DNA from: Catonia carolina
Lineage: Eukaryota > Arthropoda > Insecta > Hemiptera > Achilidae
Reading direction: 5' to 3'
DNA: 64,000 bases
Assembly (NCBI GenBank): GCA_035578175.1
Contig: JAQMRL010000011.1
Coordinates: forward strand, 1,437,501 to 1,501,500
Below, piece after piece: positions 10,449-19,784 of this stretch (positions are counted from its first letter, which is position 1; the number at the start of each line of letters is the position of its first letter). The notes beneath the pieces are model-generated. The model saw nothing but the letters and a program-made list of their open reading frames with translations. It ran no database searches and was not told the DNA's origin. A program made the translations under genes and the position numbers.

Positions 10449-10742
10449 TTGCAATCTTTGATCAATAAGTAATACCCCATGACCAAATGAGATGAGATTG
10501 CTTCTTATTTACAATAAATAAGAAGCAATCTTGTAAAGACTCAGGCCAGCGATTCCTGAGAGAGTATGGTTAATTGAACCCAACCCGTTAAACTATACCA
10601 GTAACCATTGTCTAGTATTCAAATCCGTGTTAAAGTACATTTATCTGTACAAGGATTTGAACCACGGAACCTTTGTTTCCGGAAATCAGTTATTTAACAG
10701 CTGACTCACGGCGACGATTTTACCGCTAGACCAACCCGATGG
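10449..10742 (-). mobile_element. SINE-D, tRNA-derived, with internal hairpin
   Basis: Minus-strand head CATCGGGTTGGTCTAGCGG looks like a tRNA 5' half with box A, followed by a box-B-like GTGGTTCAAATCC. The body includes GGTTAATTGAACCC-type and CATCTCATTTGGTCATGG phrases shared with 13738, 45165 and 45826. A perfect 17-bp inverted repeat (10495-10511 with 10515-10531, loop 3) is present only in this copy. Confidence 0.65.
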
Positions 10743-10872
10743 TTTAAATGAAATTATGGTAACAAAAACTTTATCGAACTGTGGTATTATCGTAAAAAAA
10801 AATAATATTTAGAAAGTAAATTTAGTTTTTATAAATACTTTATTAAAAATATTATCAATGGTAGATAACACA

Positions 10873-10954
10873 GCAGTCGTGGCCGAGTGGTTAAGGCGTC
10901 TGACTAGAAATCAGATTCCCTCTGGGAGCGTAGGTTCGAGTCCTACCGACTGCG
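10873..10954 (+). tRNA. tRNA-Ser(AGA), copy upstream of the LINE
   Basis: Identical 82-nt sequence; anticodon at 10906-10908. The 5' flank reads AGATAACACA, one base shorter than in the neighbours, and matches the inverted copy at 9173 for about 70 bp upstream. The 3' flank GCATTTGTTTTTAAATT ends transcription. The R1-like LINE starts 98 bp downstream in the same orientation. Confidence 0.98.
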
Positions 10955-11052
10955 CATTTGTTTTTAAATTTAATTTTCAATACAAAATAACTATATAGGT
11001 ACTCTTATAATTAAACTTGACAAAGGTAAAATGATTCTATACCTTGAGCTAA

Positions 11053-12555
11053 ACAGGGGTAGGCACCGAGGACTGTATTTTGAGGGCCCTGTCCGAGGTG
11101 AAAGGCACCGACTGTACCTACGTTTTAGGTATTTTTATAGACATCGAGGCTGCATTCCCTTCCTTGTGTTGGGGAGACATCCTCGATGAGTTAGTAAGTC
11201 GCAACATACCCATCCATCTCCGGGCTATCGTGGGGGACTATTTGTCTAACCGCGAGGCTTTGTTTATGACCAGCTTCCAGTCTGTGAAGAAGCCGGTGAC
11301 GCGGGGTTTCTCGCAGGGGTCTATTCTTGGGCCTCTGTTGTGGAATCTTGTGTTCGCCGGACTTTTGGGGCTACCTTTCCCCGAGTCTGTCACGGCCCTT
11401 GCTTTCGCTGATGACTTACTCATTCTAGTACGCGGTTGGTCGCGTCCACAGCTGGAGGAACGTTGCGGGTCGGTAATGACCCTGGTCGAGGGATGGATGG
11501 AGGAGCATAATTTAAAATTGAGTGTTGCCAAAACGAAGTATATGCTTCTGAGGAACACTGCAAAATTGTCTTTCAGTCGGAACCCTGTAGTTAAATTTAA
11601 AGGGGCCACAGTAAGTAGAGTCAGAGTTCATAAGTACCTTGGCGTTCTGCTCGACGACAAATTGCTATTTAGCAACCACGTCACGCAGGTTGCGACTGAC
11701 GCCGCTGGTGTAATGCACAAACTGCGGCGAATTGCTCGGAAGGACTGGGGTCTGTCTGCGGACAGTCTCAGTATGATTTATAAAGGGGTGTTCGAGAGCA
11801 TGGTGACCTACGCGGCTGCAGTATGGGCTCACCGTTTGGACCTTAATAGAGGACTAGTTCTAAATTTAAGGAGCGCCCAGCGCAGAGCCCTGTTGCTTTG
11901 CACTGGAGCTTTTAGTACATGCTCCTATGAGGCTACCACCGTAGCGGGAAAGGCTCTCCCGGCGGATTTGAAAGTGCGAGTGCGTGCTGCAATGTGGAGA
12001 TTGCGAAGGGGGCAGGAAGCCGAGATCTTCGGTGAGAGGTTCCGAGTCGCTCCGGCGGGTCGGGATCAGGATCCGGGGGGACCGGGTAATGTTAATGCCG
12101 ATAATGTTATAAGGTTGCCCTACCCTGCTCTTAAGAAGAGAGTTGAAACTCTCGCTCTTGAAGCATGGCAGCGCGAGTGGTACACCGCACATAAGGGAAG
12201 GTCTCTGTATGATTTCATCCAGGACCTGGGGGGATGGTACGCCTCAAGTGTTTCATTAAGGACATCGGGTGTCCGAGTCCTAACTGGTCACGGTGAGTTT
12301 GCAGCTTATCTAAAGCGGTTCCGCCTGCTGGCTGATGATTCTTGTGTCTGTGGGGAGGTCCAATCAAATACACACTTGCTGTATGATTGCCCCGCTCTTG
12401 GGGGGCCCAGACGACAATTGGCCCTGAAGCTTCAAGGCCAAGGGGAAAATTGGCCTCTCACGGAACGTTCGAGCTTGTACCGCGAGGTGCATGCCCGGGC
12501 GGTGTGGGGGTTCCTTGACGAGGTAGCTACGTTCTACCGTCGTCACGTAGTTTAA
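11053..12555 (+). CDS. LINE ORF2 fragment: reverse transcriptase and C-terminal CCHC region
   Basis: Open for 500 codons from the truncation point to TAA at 12553-12555; no genuine start codon is expected, and any initiation within it (a TTG at 11080) would be artificial. The reverse transcriptase would copy the element's own RNA at a nicked target. Visible motifs: GTEDCILRAL at the truncated 5' edge, motif A FIDIEAAF with the first catalytic Asp near residue 30, motif B SQGSILGPLLWNL near 88-100, and motif C FADD near 118-121. Later YLGVLLDDKL begins the thumb region. Near the C-terminus C-x-C-x7-H-x4-C (from about residue 431) matches the zinc-knuckle-like motif of R1/Jockey ORF2 proteins. 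Endonuclease is absent, so the copy cannot move by itself. R1 against another related clade is uncertain. Confidence 0.9.
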   Translation, partial: TGVGTEDCILRALSEVKGTDCTYVLGIFIDIEAAFPSLCWGDILDELVSRNIPIHLRAIVGDYLSNREALFMTSFQSVKKPVTRGFSQGSILGPLLWNLVFAGLLGLPFPESVTALAFADDLLILVRGWSRPQLEERCGSVMTLVEGWMEEHNLKLSVAKTKYMLLRNTAKLSFSRNPVVKFKGATVSRVRVHKYLGVLLDDKLLFSNHVTQVATDAAGVMHKLRRIARKDWGLSADSLSMIYKGVFESMVTYAAAVWAHRLDLNRGLVLNLRSAQRRALLLCTGAFSTCSYEATTVAGKALPADLKVRVRAAMWRLRRGQEAEIFGERFRVAPAGRDQDPGGPGNVNADNVIRLPYPALKKRVETLALEAWQREWYTAHKGRSLYDFIQDLGGWYASSVSLRTSGVRVLTGHGEFAAYLKRFRLLADDSCVCGEVQSNTHLLYDCPALGGPRRQLALKLQGQGENWPLTERSSLYREVHARAVWGFLDEVATFYRRHVV

Positions 12556-12758
12556 TTAAGGGTTGCGTCCCGGCAACAGTCGTTGACTCTGAAGTCAAAA
12601 TTTATAATGGGGTACAAACACTTTCTGGCGAATTTAAAGGCGACTAGGTCCTAACTGATATTTTATTATTAGTTATTTTAATCTTCGACAATTTCACTTG
12701 ACTGTTAGGACCCACAGGTTTCTGACGCGGGCCTTGAGCCCGAAGAGGCATCTGACAA

Positions 12759-12815
12759 GAGGGCGAGTATTGATCACACTCCCCAGGTCGGCCGACCTGG
12801 CTCCGACTCGCCCTC
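12759..12815 (+). other. Stem-loop in LINE 3' UTR
   Basis: GAGGGCGAGT (12759-12768) pairs with ACTCGCCCTC (12806-12815); inside lies a perfect 18-bp palindrome CCAGGTCGGCCGACCTGG (12783-12800). In R1/R2-type elements the 3' UTR RNA is bound by the reverse transcriptase, so this fold is a candidate recognition structure. That role is inferred. Confidence 0.5.
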
Positions 12816-12991
12816 GAATAATTTTACTATCTATAACTAGTTCTTATATTTAAATTCAAGGTGACTGTCGCCGTCACAACGTTTATTAAGAGTTCTTAGG
12901 AACGGCCTCCAGGTCTATGCCTTCCGGCGACCAATTGGAGGGGAGGTGGTGGGAGAAATGCCAGAAAACCATTTACCATACCTTGAGCTAA

Positions 12992-13737
12992 TTAAAATGC
13001 TAAATAAACAAAAAATATAATGTACAAATTTTTTCCAAAGAAAACCCAATTAAAATTTGTTTATTATTTTTAACATAACGTTTTGTCATTAGTGGAAACG
13101 TTAGGGTAATGACACGTTACGAAACAGTATGTTAACTTTTGCAGAAATCGAATCGCGAACGGTCTGCTTAGAAGTGAGTGCGTTACCGACTGAGCCGCCA
13201 GGTGGCAAAAAGTATTTGTTTATTCATTCATTTTTTACTACTGATTCTATTCCTGAACATACTAAAGCCAATGATACTAAGTTGTTTATAAATTTCAATA
13301 AACTTATACTAAAAATTTTTAATTGTTAAATTTAAATTTTATGGAGAAAAATTATCTGAGTTATCCAATTGCTCATTCAAACCAGACAAAAATTACAATT
13401 CTTACTTTTGCAATGTCTAATCTTTCGATAAGACATCCGCTGATGGAATGCAATGGATTTACAAACTCAGATATCTAAACTCAAAATTCCTAATGATATG
13501 GACAAATGCCTAAATGAACAGATTTCTGTGGCTCAGTTGTCTTCTATTTTTTTAAATAAATAACTTTAATAAACTCTAACCTCAGTAGACTATAGTTTTT
13601 TCTTTAGTATTTAAATGTTTATTGAATTTTCAGAAACTTGCTCTAAACTCCAGTGTTATGAACTTTAAACATTACGAGTTTTCTGTTTGATTCTGTGTAA
13701 TATTTTTTTCTATGTATCAATATTTTTTGTACAAGTT
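12992..13737. other. No gene; one tRNA-like fragment
   Basis: At about 13125-13215, minus strand, GGCGGCTCAGTCGGTAACGC followed by TTCGCGATTCGATT looks like a tRNA-derived SINE head (boxes A and B), with no body. The rest is AT-rich without recognisable content. Confidence 0.4.
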
Positions 13738-13987
13738 GTTCGAAGGTTCCTGGTTCAAATTCCAGTGAAGGTAGTAATTTTTATACGGATTTGAACACTA
13801 GACAATGGTTACCGGTATGTACACTTTGATGGTTGGAGTTTAATTAACCATTTTCTCTCAGGAATGGTTGGCTTGAGTCTGTACACGAATACATCTCATT
13901 TAGACGTCATACATATCATTCTCATCTCATTGGGCCATGGAGTTACTTATTGTTCTGAATTGAAAAGATTGCAACGTACACATATTA
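13738..13987 (+). mobile_element. SINE-D copy, 5' part missing
   Basis: Starts at a box-B-like CTGGTTCAAATTCCAG, then ATTTGAACACTAGACAATGG, TTTAATTAACCATT, CATCTCATTGGGCCATGG and ends AAAAGATTGCAACG, matching the inverted copies at 10449 and 45165. Confidence 0.6.
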
Positions 13988-14387
13988 GGGATAAAAAACA
14001 TTATTATAGTTTCATTTTTGCAGTCAATAATAAGTTTTGTTGTTCATTAGACTTAAACAATAAATAAATAAAAAATAAACAACAGAGAAAAGCCAGTGAA
14101 TCATACAACGTTCATGAATAAGTTTGTTTCTCATACGAAAACCATTTATGATTTTTCTATTACATTTTACAAAATGGCAGTTACAGTAATAATAATTTCA
14201 TAGTATTCATGTATAAATGAACTAACTTTTAACACTGAGTCAATTTTTTTAATAAAAAAAGTTATATGTAGGCTTGGTCTTGTTAACAACTTCATTTTAA
14301 AACTCCGTAAATAGAGAGTTTATAAATTTTTAAAATTTTAATTACATGATTAAATATTACAGGCAAACCTAAGTTTAAAAATATTTG
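13988..14387. other. No gene seen
   Basis: AT-rich filler leading to the inverted tRNA gene at 14388. Confidence 0.35.
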
Positions 14388-14469
14388 CGCAGTCGGTAGG
14401 ACTCGAACCTACGCTCCCAGAGGGAATCTGATTTCTAGTCAGACGCCTTAACCACTCGGCCACGACTGC
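14388..14469 (-). tRNA. tRNA-Ser(AGA), second inverted copy
   Basis: Exact reverse complement of the 82-nt AGA gene. The 5' flank on its strand is AGATAATATCA (14470-14480), one substitution from the shared flank. Downstream is a T5 run. With the gene at 15001 it makes a second divergent pair, 0.6 kb apart. Confidence 0.98.
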
Positions 14470-14811
14470 TGATATTATCTAACAATGAGTACATCTTTGA
14501 TAGAGTTATGTATATTTTTTTTATCTTATCTTTTATTTTTTATAATATTTTACTTTTGTACTACTTTAGTATTCAACAAAAATTTTACTGTCTTATTTTC
14601 ATTAATCTTATGTATTTCCGCTCTGTTAAGGGTGAAGAAGAAAAACGTCAAAAAATAATAGGACAGGTATTCACAAAATATTACTCTTGTCATCTGCATA
14701 AATTAGGTACTTCCATGATAGAGAACTTGTTTTAACAAAATTAATAATACATACTATAATACCACTAATATGTGAAACAAAACTGGGGTAGGCTACAGAT
14801 TTGTAAATTAC

Positions 14812-14945
14812 AAAGCGGAAGGTCCCAGGATCGATTCCTGGTTTGGGTCTGGAAAATTATTACATTTATTTAATACCAACCAATATGGTACCACGTTCCA
14901 CTGTAGTCGGTAATGATGAAGCAACTCAAACGACTTTAAAAACAG
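14812..14945 (+). mobile_element. SINE-C 3' part
   Basis: Box-B-like GATCGATTCCTGG followed by GGGTCTGGAAAATT and GTAGTCGGTAATGA, which are the body and tail phrases of SINE-C. The tRNA head is degraded. Confidence 0.55.
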
Positions 14946-15000
14946 AAAAAAATATTTAGGTTTACTTAAGTAAATTTATCATCAATAAGAAATAACAACA

Positions 15001-15082
15001 GCAGTCGTGGCCGAGTGGTTAAGGCGTCTGACTAGAAATCAGATTCCCTCTGGGAGCGTAGGTTCGAGTCCTACCGACTGCG
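15001..15082 (+). tRNA. tRNA-Ser(AGA), last copy of the cluster
   Basis: Identical 82-nt sequence; anticodon at 15034-15036. Preceded by AAATAACAACA, the most diverged version of the shared flank, and followed by GCATAATTTTTATTTTG with a T5 terminator. No further tRNA gene follows in the remaining 49 kb. Confidence 0.98.
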
Positions 15083-15294
15083 CATAATTTTTATTTTGCT
15101 TAGAAGAAAGAATTAAAAATTAATTATGTAACTACATTATTGAAAATCGTGTAGAAAAATTATAATATTAAAAATACCAAGAAATATAAATTTTTACCGG
15201 TTACGACTAAGAAAAACAGGTTGAATGTCGTTTCATTTCTTTTATAAAATTAAAAGAAATTTTACTTTAAAATATATTTCTGTTTAGTTATTAG

Positions 15295-15445
15295 TCACAT
15301 CAACAGCTTCTTCGTTAGCGACTACTGCTACGCATTAAGATACTATGTTTTAAGTGGTTATTTCTTGTGACCCTAATCGGAACTCGAACCCGAGATATTC
15401 TGCTATGAAGTCTAGTACGCTAACAACTGCACCACAATGTGGTAA
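15295..15445 (-). mobile_element. SINE-C, degenerate
   Basis: Minus strand shows the ACCACATTGTGGTGCAGTTG head, box-B-like GGGTTCGAGTTCCG and tail with GTCGCTAACGAAGAAGCTG-like sequence, paralleling 8225-8395. Heavily mutated. Confidence 0.55.
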
Positions 15446-15561
15446 TGTTGATATATTTTAATTTTATTAAATATAAAAATTAATTGAAAATTTATTACCT
15501 AGTTTTTATTTCGGCCTAGTGCTATTAATTTAAATTAAATATGTAAACCTCCATCAATGCC

Positions 15562-15700
15562 CTTTATCGTAATGGTTATTGCAACTACCTTTTATACTTG
15601 GGAATCAGGATTCGATTCCCCGTCATTACTTCCAGTATTTCATTACTCATTTTTATCTTTTCGATTCATCTTTTGCATTAGCATTCATGTGAAAAAGAGT
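15562..15700 (+). mobile_element. SINE-B-like, degenerate
   Basis: CGTAATGGTTATTGCAACTA resembles a mutated box A region, then AGGATTCGATTCCCCG (box B) and a pyrimidine-rich body ending TTTTGCATTAGCATTC as in SINE-B (TCTGCATTAGCAG). Confidence 0.45.
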
Positions 15701-15871
15701 TGGTTAATATTTTAATCTAAAAACTTACAAAAATGATATTAGGTTCTTAGATTTTCTTTCTTTTCCTTTACTTTCTTTTTTATTATTTTTCTGCGCCCAA
15801 TAAATAAATTTTTCAAATTTCTTTTGTCCATTGCCAATATCCTCAGCTCACTCCTTAAATTGTGTTTTGTT

Positions 15872-16245
15872 TTGTTTAAGTCATTAGCCAAAAGGCTGGT
15901 TTGAACCCCTAGAGGCTTTACTAAGTAAAACGACCAGCAAGGTGGTTTAAAAATGCCTTCCTCACTGAGTGAAAAGGTATTCTTATCAGCATGCCAGCCT
16001 CTCCGAAAAGCATTTAATTTCCACCCTGTAAAATATTACACCTTCACTTCATTCACCACAGGTTGTATAATAAAATTAATAACTGTCAGAGGAGATAACT
16101 CTAGTATCGTTTGCACCTCAACCTCTTCTATGATAATATTAGTAATGATAAATTCATGTTTTAAGAAACAGAACTATTTTTTGTAGCCCTGGAACTAGCA
16201 GATCGAGTGTAAATAATTTAACATTCCACCTGCTTGTTATGAGCA
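15872..16245 (-). mobile_element. SINE-A, near full length
   Basis: Runs from the tail (TTTGTTTAAGTCATTAGC on the plus strand) to the head (CTGCTTGTTATGAGCA). It differs from the others by several small deletions, for example in the CAGGTTGTATAATAAAATT part. Confidence 0.8.
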
Positions 16246-17165
16246 AATTAATTAATTTATTAACAAAATTAATTACGTATTTAGTTTCAAAATCAGGCAA
16301 ATATTTAATTGAAACAGGACAAAGTATATTTGTGTACTTAACTTATTATAAATCCTTCAATAATGAGATGTATGAACACGTTCAACTTAAAATTCAGTAA
16401 ATACAATTCAATCAATACAAAATACGGTACGCATTTTGATTGGAATAAACATTTAAATCGCATCTCCTAATGCTCTCGTCTTTTCAATTGCTTCTTCCGT
16501 AGATTCGTATAGGTCAGTCACTTTTGTTATTGTAGCCCCACAACTTTTTTCCGGTTGATCCCCCTACCTTTAACATATAATTCCTCTTTACTACGTACTT
16601 ACGACAAACACTGGATGTCTCAAAAATTTAGGAACTGCCAATATTGAAAATCAGAAAACGTAAAAACTATCATTGTGTCATCAGGTTACAAAAAAAAACT
16701 TCTAGGAGTTTCTGATATTTATTTCAGCAATATAGGTTCTTTTAATTTTTTAAATTTTATTTTATGACCTCATAGGACAACTTTAGTCAGTCCATTATCC
16801 ACTTCTCTTCAACGGGACTGTCGGGCCTTGCTATCCTCCCAGTATTTTTTCATACGCTCCGATCTAAGTGCCCTTTCTGGTGTTGAACATATTTTTGTGT
16901 TGTGAGTTTCCTTCTAGTAAGTGTGAAGCGGGTGTTTTTGTACTGGATTTTATTTTATCTTGTCATATAAATCCTTCTTATTTATTTTAACCAAATTGAC
17001 ACAAGCATGATTTCCAAAGAAAACGGTAATTTAAGAAATGACAATTAATTTTTTAAAATACTGTAACTTCATTTGTTTTCAGTTTCATAGACAAAAAGCT
17101 AAAATTAGAATACAATACACAATTATAAAATAACAAAATAAAAAATGTCAACGTGAATGAATTTA
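16246..17165. other. No gene seen; possible LINE scraps
   Basis: Minus strand near 16805-16880 spells ERALRSERMKKYWE, which may come from a decayed element protein, and near 16440-16510 VTDLYESTEEAIEKTRAL is open for about 21 codons. Neither can be assigned. Confidence 0.3.
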
Positions 17166-17400
17166 CCAGTCATTATGATATAGTGGTTTGTGTGCTAGAT
17201 TATAAAGCACCAGGTTTTGCATTTGGTTCCCGGTTACAGTATTTTCTTGTCGAATTTTTTTTTTTGCCCATTGACCACAAGTCAAAAATCATTTTTTTTT
17301 TTTACGTCTGACTTAACGCATATAATACTAATACAGACGGTTAATGGTGTCAGATGAAAATATCCCAAGTCTGACCAGAAATCGAATCCGGATTTCACGG
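17166..17400. mobile_element. Two degenerate tRNA-derived SINE pieces, opposed
   Basis: 17166-17262 (plus strand): ATATAGTGGTTTGTGTGCTA ... TTTGGTTCCCGGTTACAG, a mutated tRNA-like head. 17291-17400 (minus strand): the SINE-B tail TTTACGTCTGAC, body CAGATGAAAATATCCCAAG and box-B-like GATTCGATTTCTGG. They face each other across a T-rich gap. Confidence 0.4.
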
Positions 17401-17672
17401 CACAATCGGACGTAACAAAATGAACGTAATGACATGATAATCACGTGATAGATTAATTATTGTAAAATCTTATAGGAAAATCACAGGTGACATTAAATTT
17501 AATATAACTGGTCTGATTAGTAGGTTGTACTTTATGCACTGTAATTTTATTGGCACAATTCCACAAGTGTACATTGTTCGAAACAAATTATTGTGCATCA
17601 ATACCAAGCAATATTAGGCCAACATGAAAGTATCTACGAGTTAATACAGTAAACTATTGAAACACGTAAGAA

Positions 17673-17848
17673 GCCTCCGTGGTGCAGGGATCAGCGCGCT
17701 AGCCTAGCAAACGGAGGTCACGAGTTCGATTCCCGACCAGGGTCTGAAATTAATTATAAGCCAAAACCCACCGTTCCAATTCCATAACCCATCGTAGTCG
17801 CTAATGACCGGGCTGTTGATAAATAAATCTTTTTAATAAACTAACTAT
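17673..17848 (+). mobile_element. SINE-C, best plus-strand copy
   Basis: Head GCCTCCGTGGTGCAGGGATC (box A region), CAGCGCGCTAGCC, box B GAGTTCGATTCCC, junction GACCAGGGTCTGAAA, and tail ATCGTAGTCGCTAATGACC ... GATAAATAAAT. The tRNA-like half is well kept but has no proper acceptor stem, so it is a SINE and not a tRNA gene. No clear target duplication. Confidence 0.75.
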
Positions 17849-18238
17849 AAAAGACCGTTAAAAATTAAGGAGTGTAAGAATTTAACCTTAAAAAATGTAA
17901 CAATTTAATAACTGTCCAAAATTATGATACAATAAAATAAAATAGACATTCAATTGATTTTGTTTTAAAATAGCATTACTTATATGTGAATAAATTAAAT
18001 TTCGTGATATTGTTATATTGTTTTGTGTAGTTTAAGTTCCTTGATAATATTTCAGCGTGTTAGTAGGCCTACTGCATTTAAAAAAAATTTTAACAGTAAT
18101 GACAGTATTAATTAGATGGCAATTTTAAAAACTGTCGTCTATCATTTTGTTTTGTATGTCTGTCCATCACAACCTGATGTAAGAAACTACAACGGATAGC
18201 AATAAACCGTTTTCTAATTCCTAACACTTCACCTGCCC
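17849..18238. other. No gene seen
   Basis: AT-rich. It ends in CTAACACTTCACCTGCCC, which is a reversed copy of the start of the next SINE-A and forms a 17-bp hairpin with it (18222-18238 with 18244-18260). Confidence 0.45.
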
Positions 18239-18630
18239 ATAACGGGCAGGTGAAGTGTTAAATAATTTGCACTCGATCTGTTGGTTCCAGGGTTACAAAA
18301 TATAGTTCTGTTTCTTATCACCTAGTCAGCCAATTTATTACTGAACTATTAAAGAACAGAAGAGGTAGAGGTTTAAAAGACACTAGTAAGAGTTATCTCC
18401 TCTAAAAGTAATGAATTTTACTATACAGCCAGACCCTGTGTGGTGAATGAAGTGGAAGTGTCATTTGCAGGGTGGAAATGGGGTGCTTTTTGGAGAGCCT
18501 GGCATGCTGATAAGCATTCTCTTTCAACTCAGTGAGGAAGGCAATAGTAAACCACCTCACTTCTCACTTTTACTTAGTAAAACCTCTAGAGGTTCAAACC
18601 AGCCTTTCGGCTGTTGAACTAAACAACAAC
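18239..18630 (+). mobile_element. SINE-A, full length, with duplicated inverted head
   Basis: From ATAACGGGCAGG to the tail TTGAACTAAACAACAACAA. It keeps GCACTCGATCTG, GAGTTATCTCCTCT, CTCTAGAGG and the GCCTTTCGGCTG hairpin. An inverted copy of its first 17 bases lies directly upstream. Confidence 0.85.
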
Positions 18631-19784
18631 AATGTACAAAAAAGTTAGTGGGCCAGGATTGGATTTGAAGTTCCGGTTTTTACCGAAAGTGGCCCAAAAC
18701 CTAAAGTCAAGAAATCAAGTCGGAATTTTGAAACAAAAATAGTGTTATACGATTCCTCTTAAAGAGTAGATACACAAATTATTGGGTTTGAAGTTCTGGT
18801 TTCGACCAGAAGTGGCCCAAAACCGGAAATCAAGAATTCAAAGTCAGAAACTACAAATGATACGAACAAACGGTTTTCAGATTCGAAATCTATACAAAAA
18901 GTGGGCCTGGATTGCGTATGACGTTCCAGTTTTGACCGGAACTTCAGACCACGCAAACCGGACTTCAAGAAATCAAAGTAGGAATATCTAAACAAAAATA
19001 GTGTCATTCGATTCCTCTTAAAGAGCAGATATAGAAATCACTAATGGTTTTGTGCTATAAGTCAAAGACCTTTTTAAAAATTCTTAAAAATTTCCACCAG
19101 TCATGAGACGCGCGTCTCATGAAAAGGGATTTTCGTGTTTAAATATTTTGCAAGTTTTATACTTTTGAAGCACCCAGTTTCAAAGTTTGTATGTGGCGTG
19201 TGCTGTGTTTATTTATGTACTTAAGGTGTATGGAGAGGGGATAGAAAATACACACAGATCAGCGATATAGAGGCACTCCTCTATATATATAAATGTACGT
19301 GTACACACGTAAAACTGTGCGTATGTATACGTGATTGGATAGACTACTACGTTATCATTGTAAGGTGTTTTTGTTCTCCCATCTTCGTTTTTACCTTGTT
19401 TATTCTCGTATTTTCTCTCTCTATCTCATTTACTTTATTACTTGTTATTCTGTATTCAATATATCGACACTACACAACTTTATCAGAATACAACATTCTG
19501 TTTATTCTATTGGAATATTAAAATATATGTACGCTGTACATCATATTATTTTACATGGGTACTAAAAAGGAAATAAATGGGTACAAAGAGAGACATTATA
19601 ATGTAATGTAATATACGTTTATTTTCTTTGTATTTTTAATTTACTAAACACAAGATAAATTAATCTGGTGTTTTTAAACCTTGTCATTTAATTACTTAAA
19701 GCTACATTTTAAATTGTGATTGTTAAACATTTTTTTGTCAATAAAAGTTCAAAAATTTGGAAATTTTTTTGAAAGTTCAAAATA

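Larger units (their letters stand above)
11053..12977 (+). mobile_element. R1-clade-like non-LTR retrotransposon, 5'-truncated
   Basis: A 1925-bp insertion bounded by a perfect 14-bp target duplication ATACCTTGAGCTAA (11039-11052 and 12978-12991). It begins in mid reverse transcriptase, so endonuclease, ORF1 and 5' UTR are missing, the usual result of incomplete target-primed reverse transcription. It holds one open frame and a 422-bp 3' UTR that ends without poly(A). The perfect duplication and open frame point to a fairly recent insertion. Confidence 0.9.

Noticed and set aside
11238..11609. 123-codon open stretch on the minus strand
   Set aside because: Lies wholly antisense to the well-supported reverse transcriptase frame.
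17673..17760. Possible tRNA gene (GCCTCCGTGGTGCAG ... GTTCGATTCCC)
   Set aside because: No matching 3' acceptor strand; the body continues as in three other SINE-C copies.
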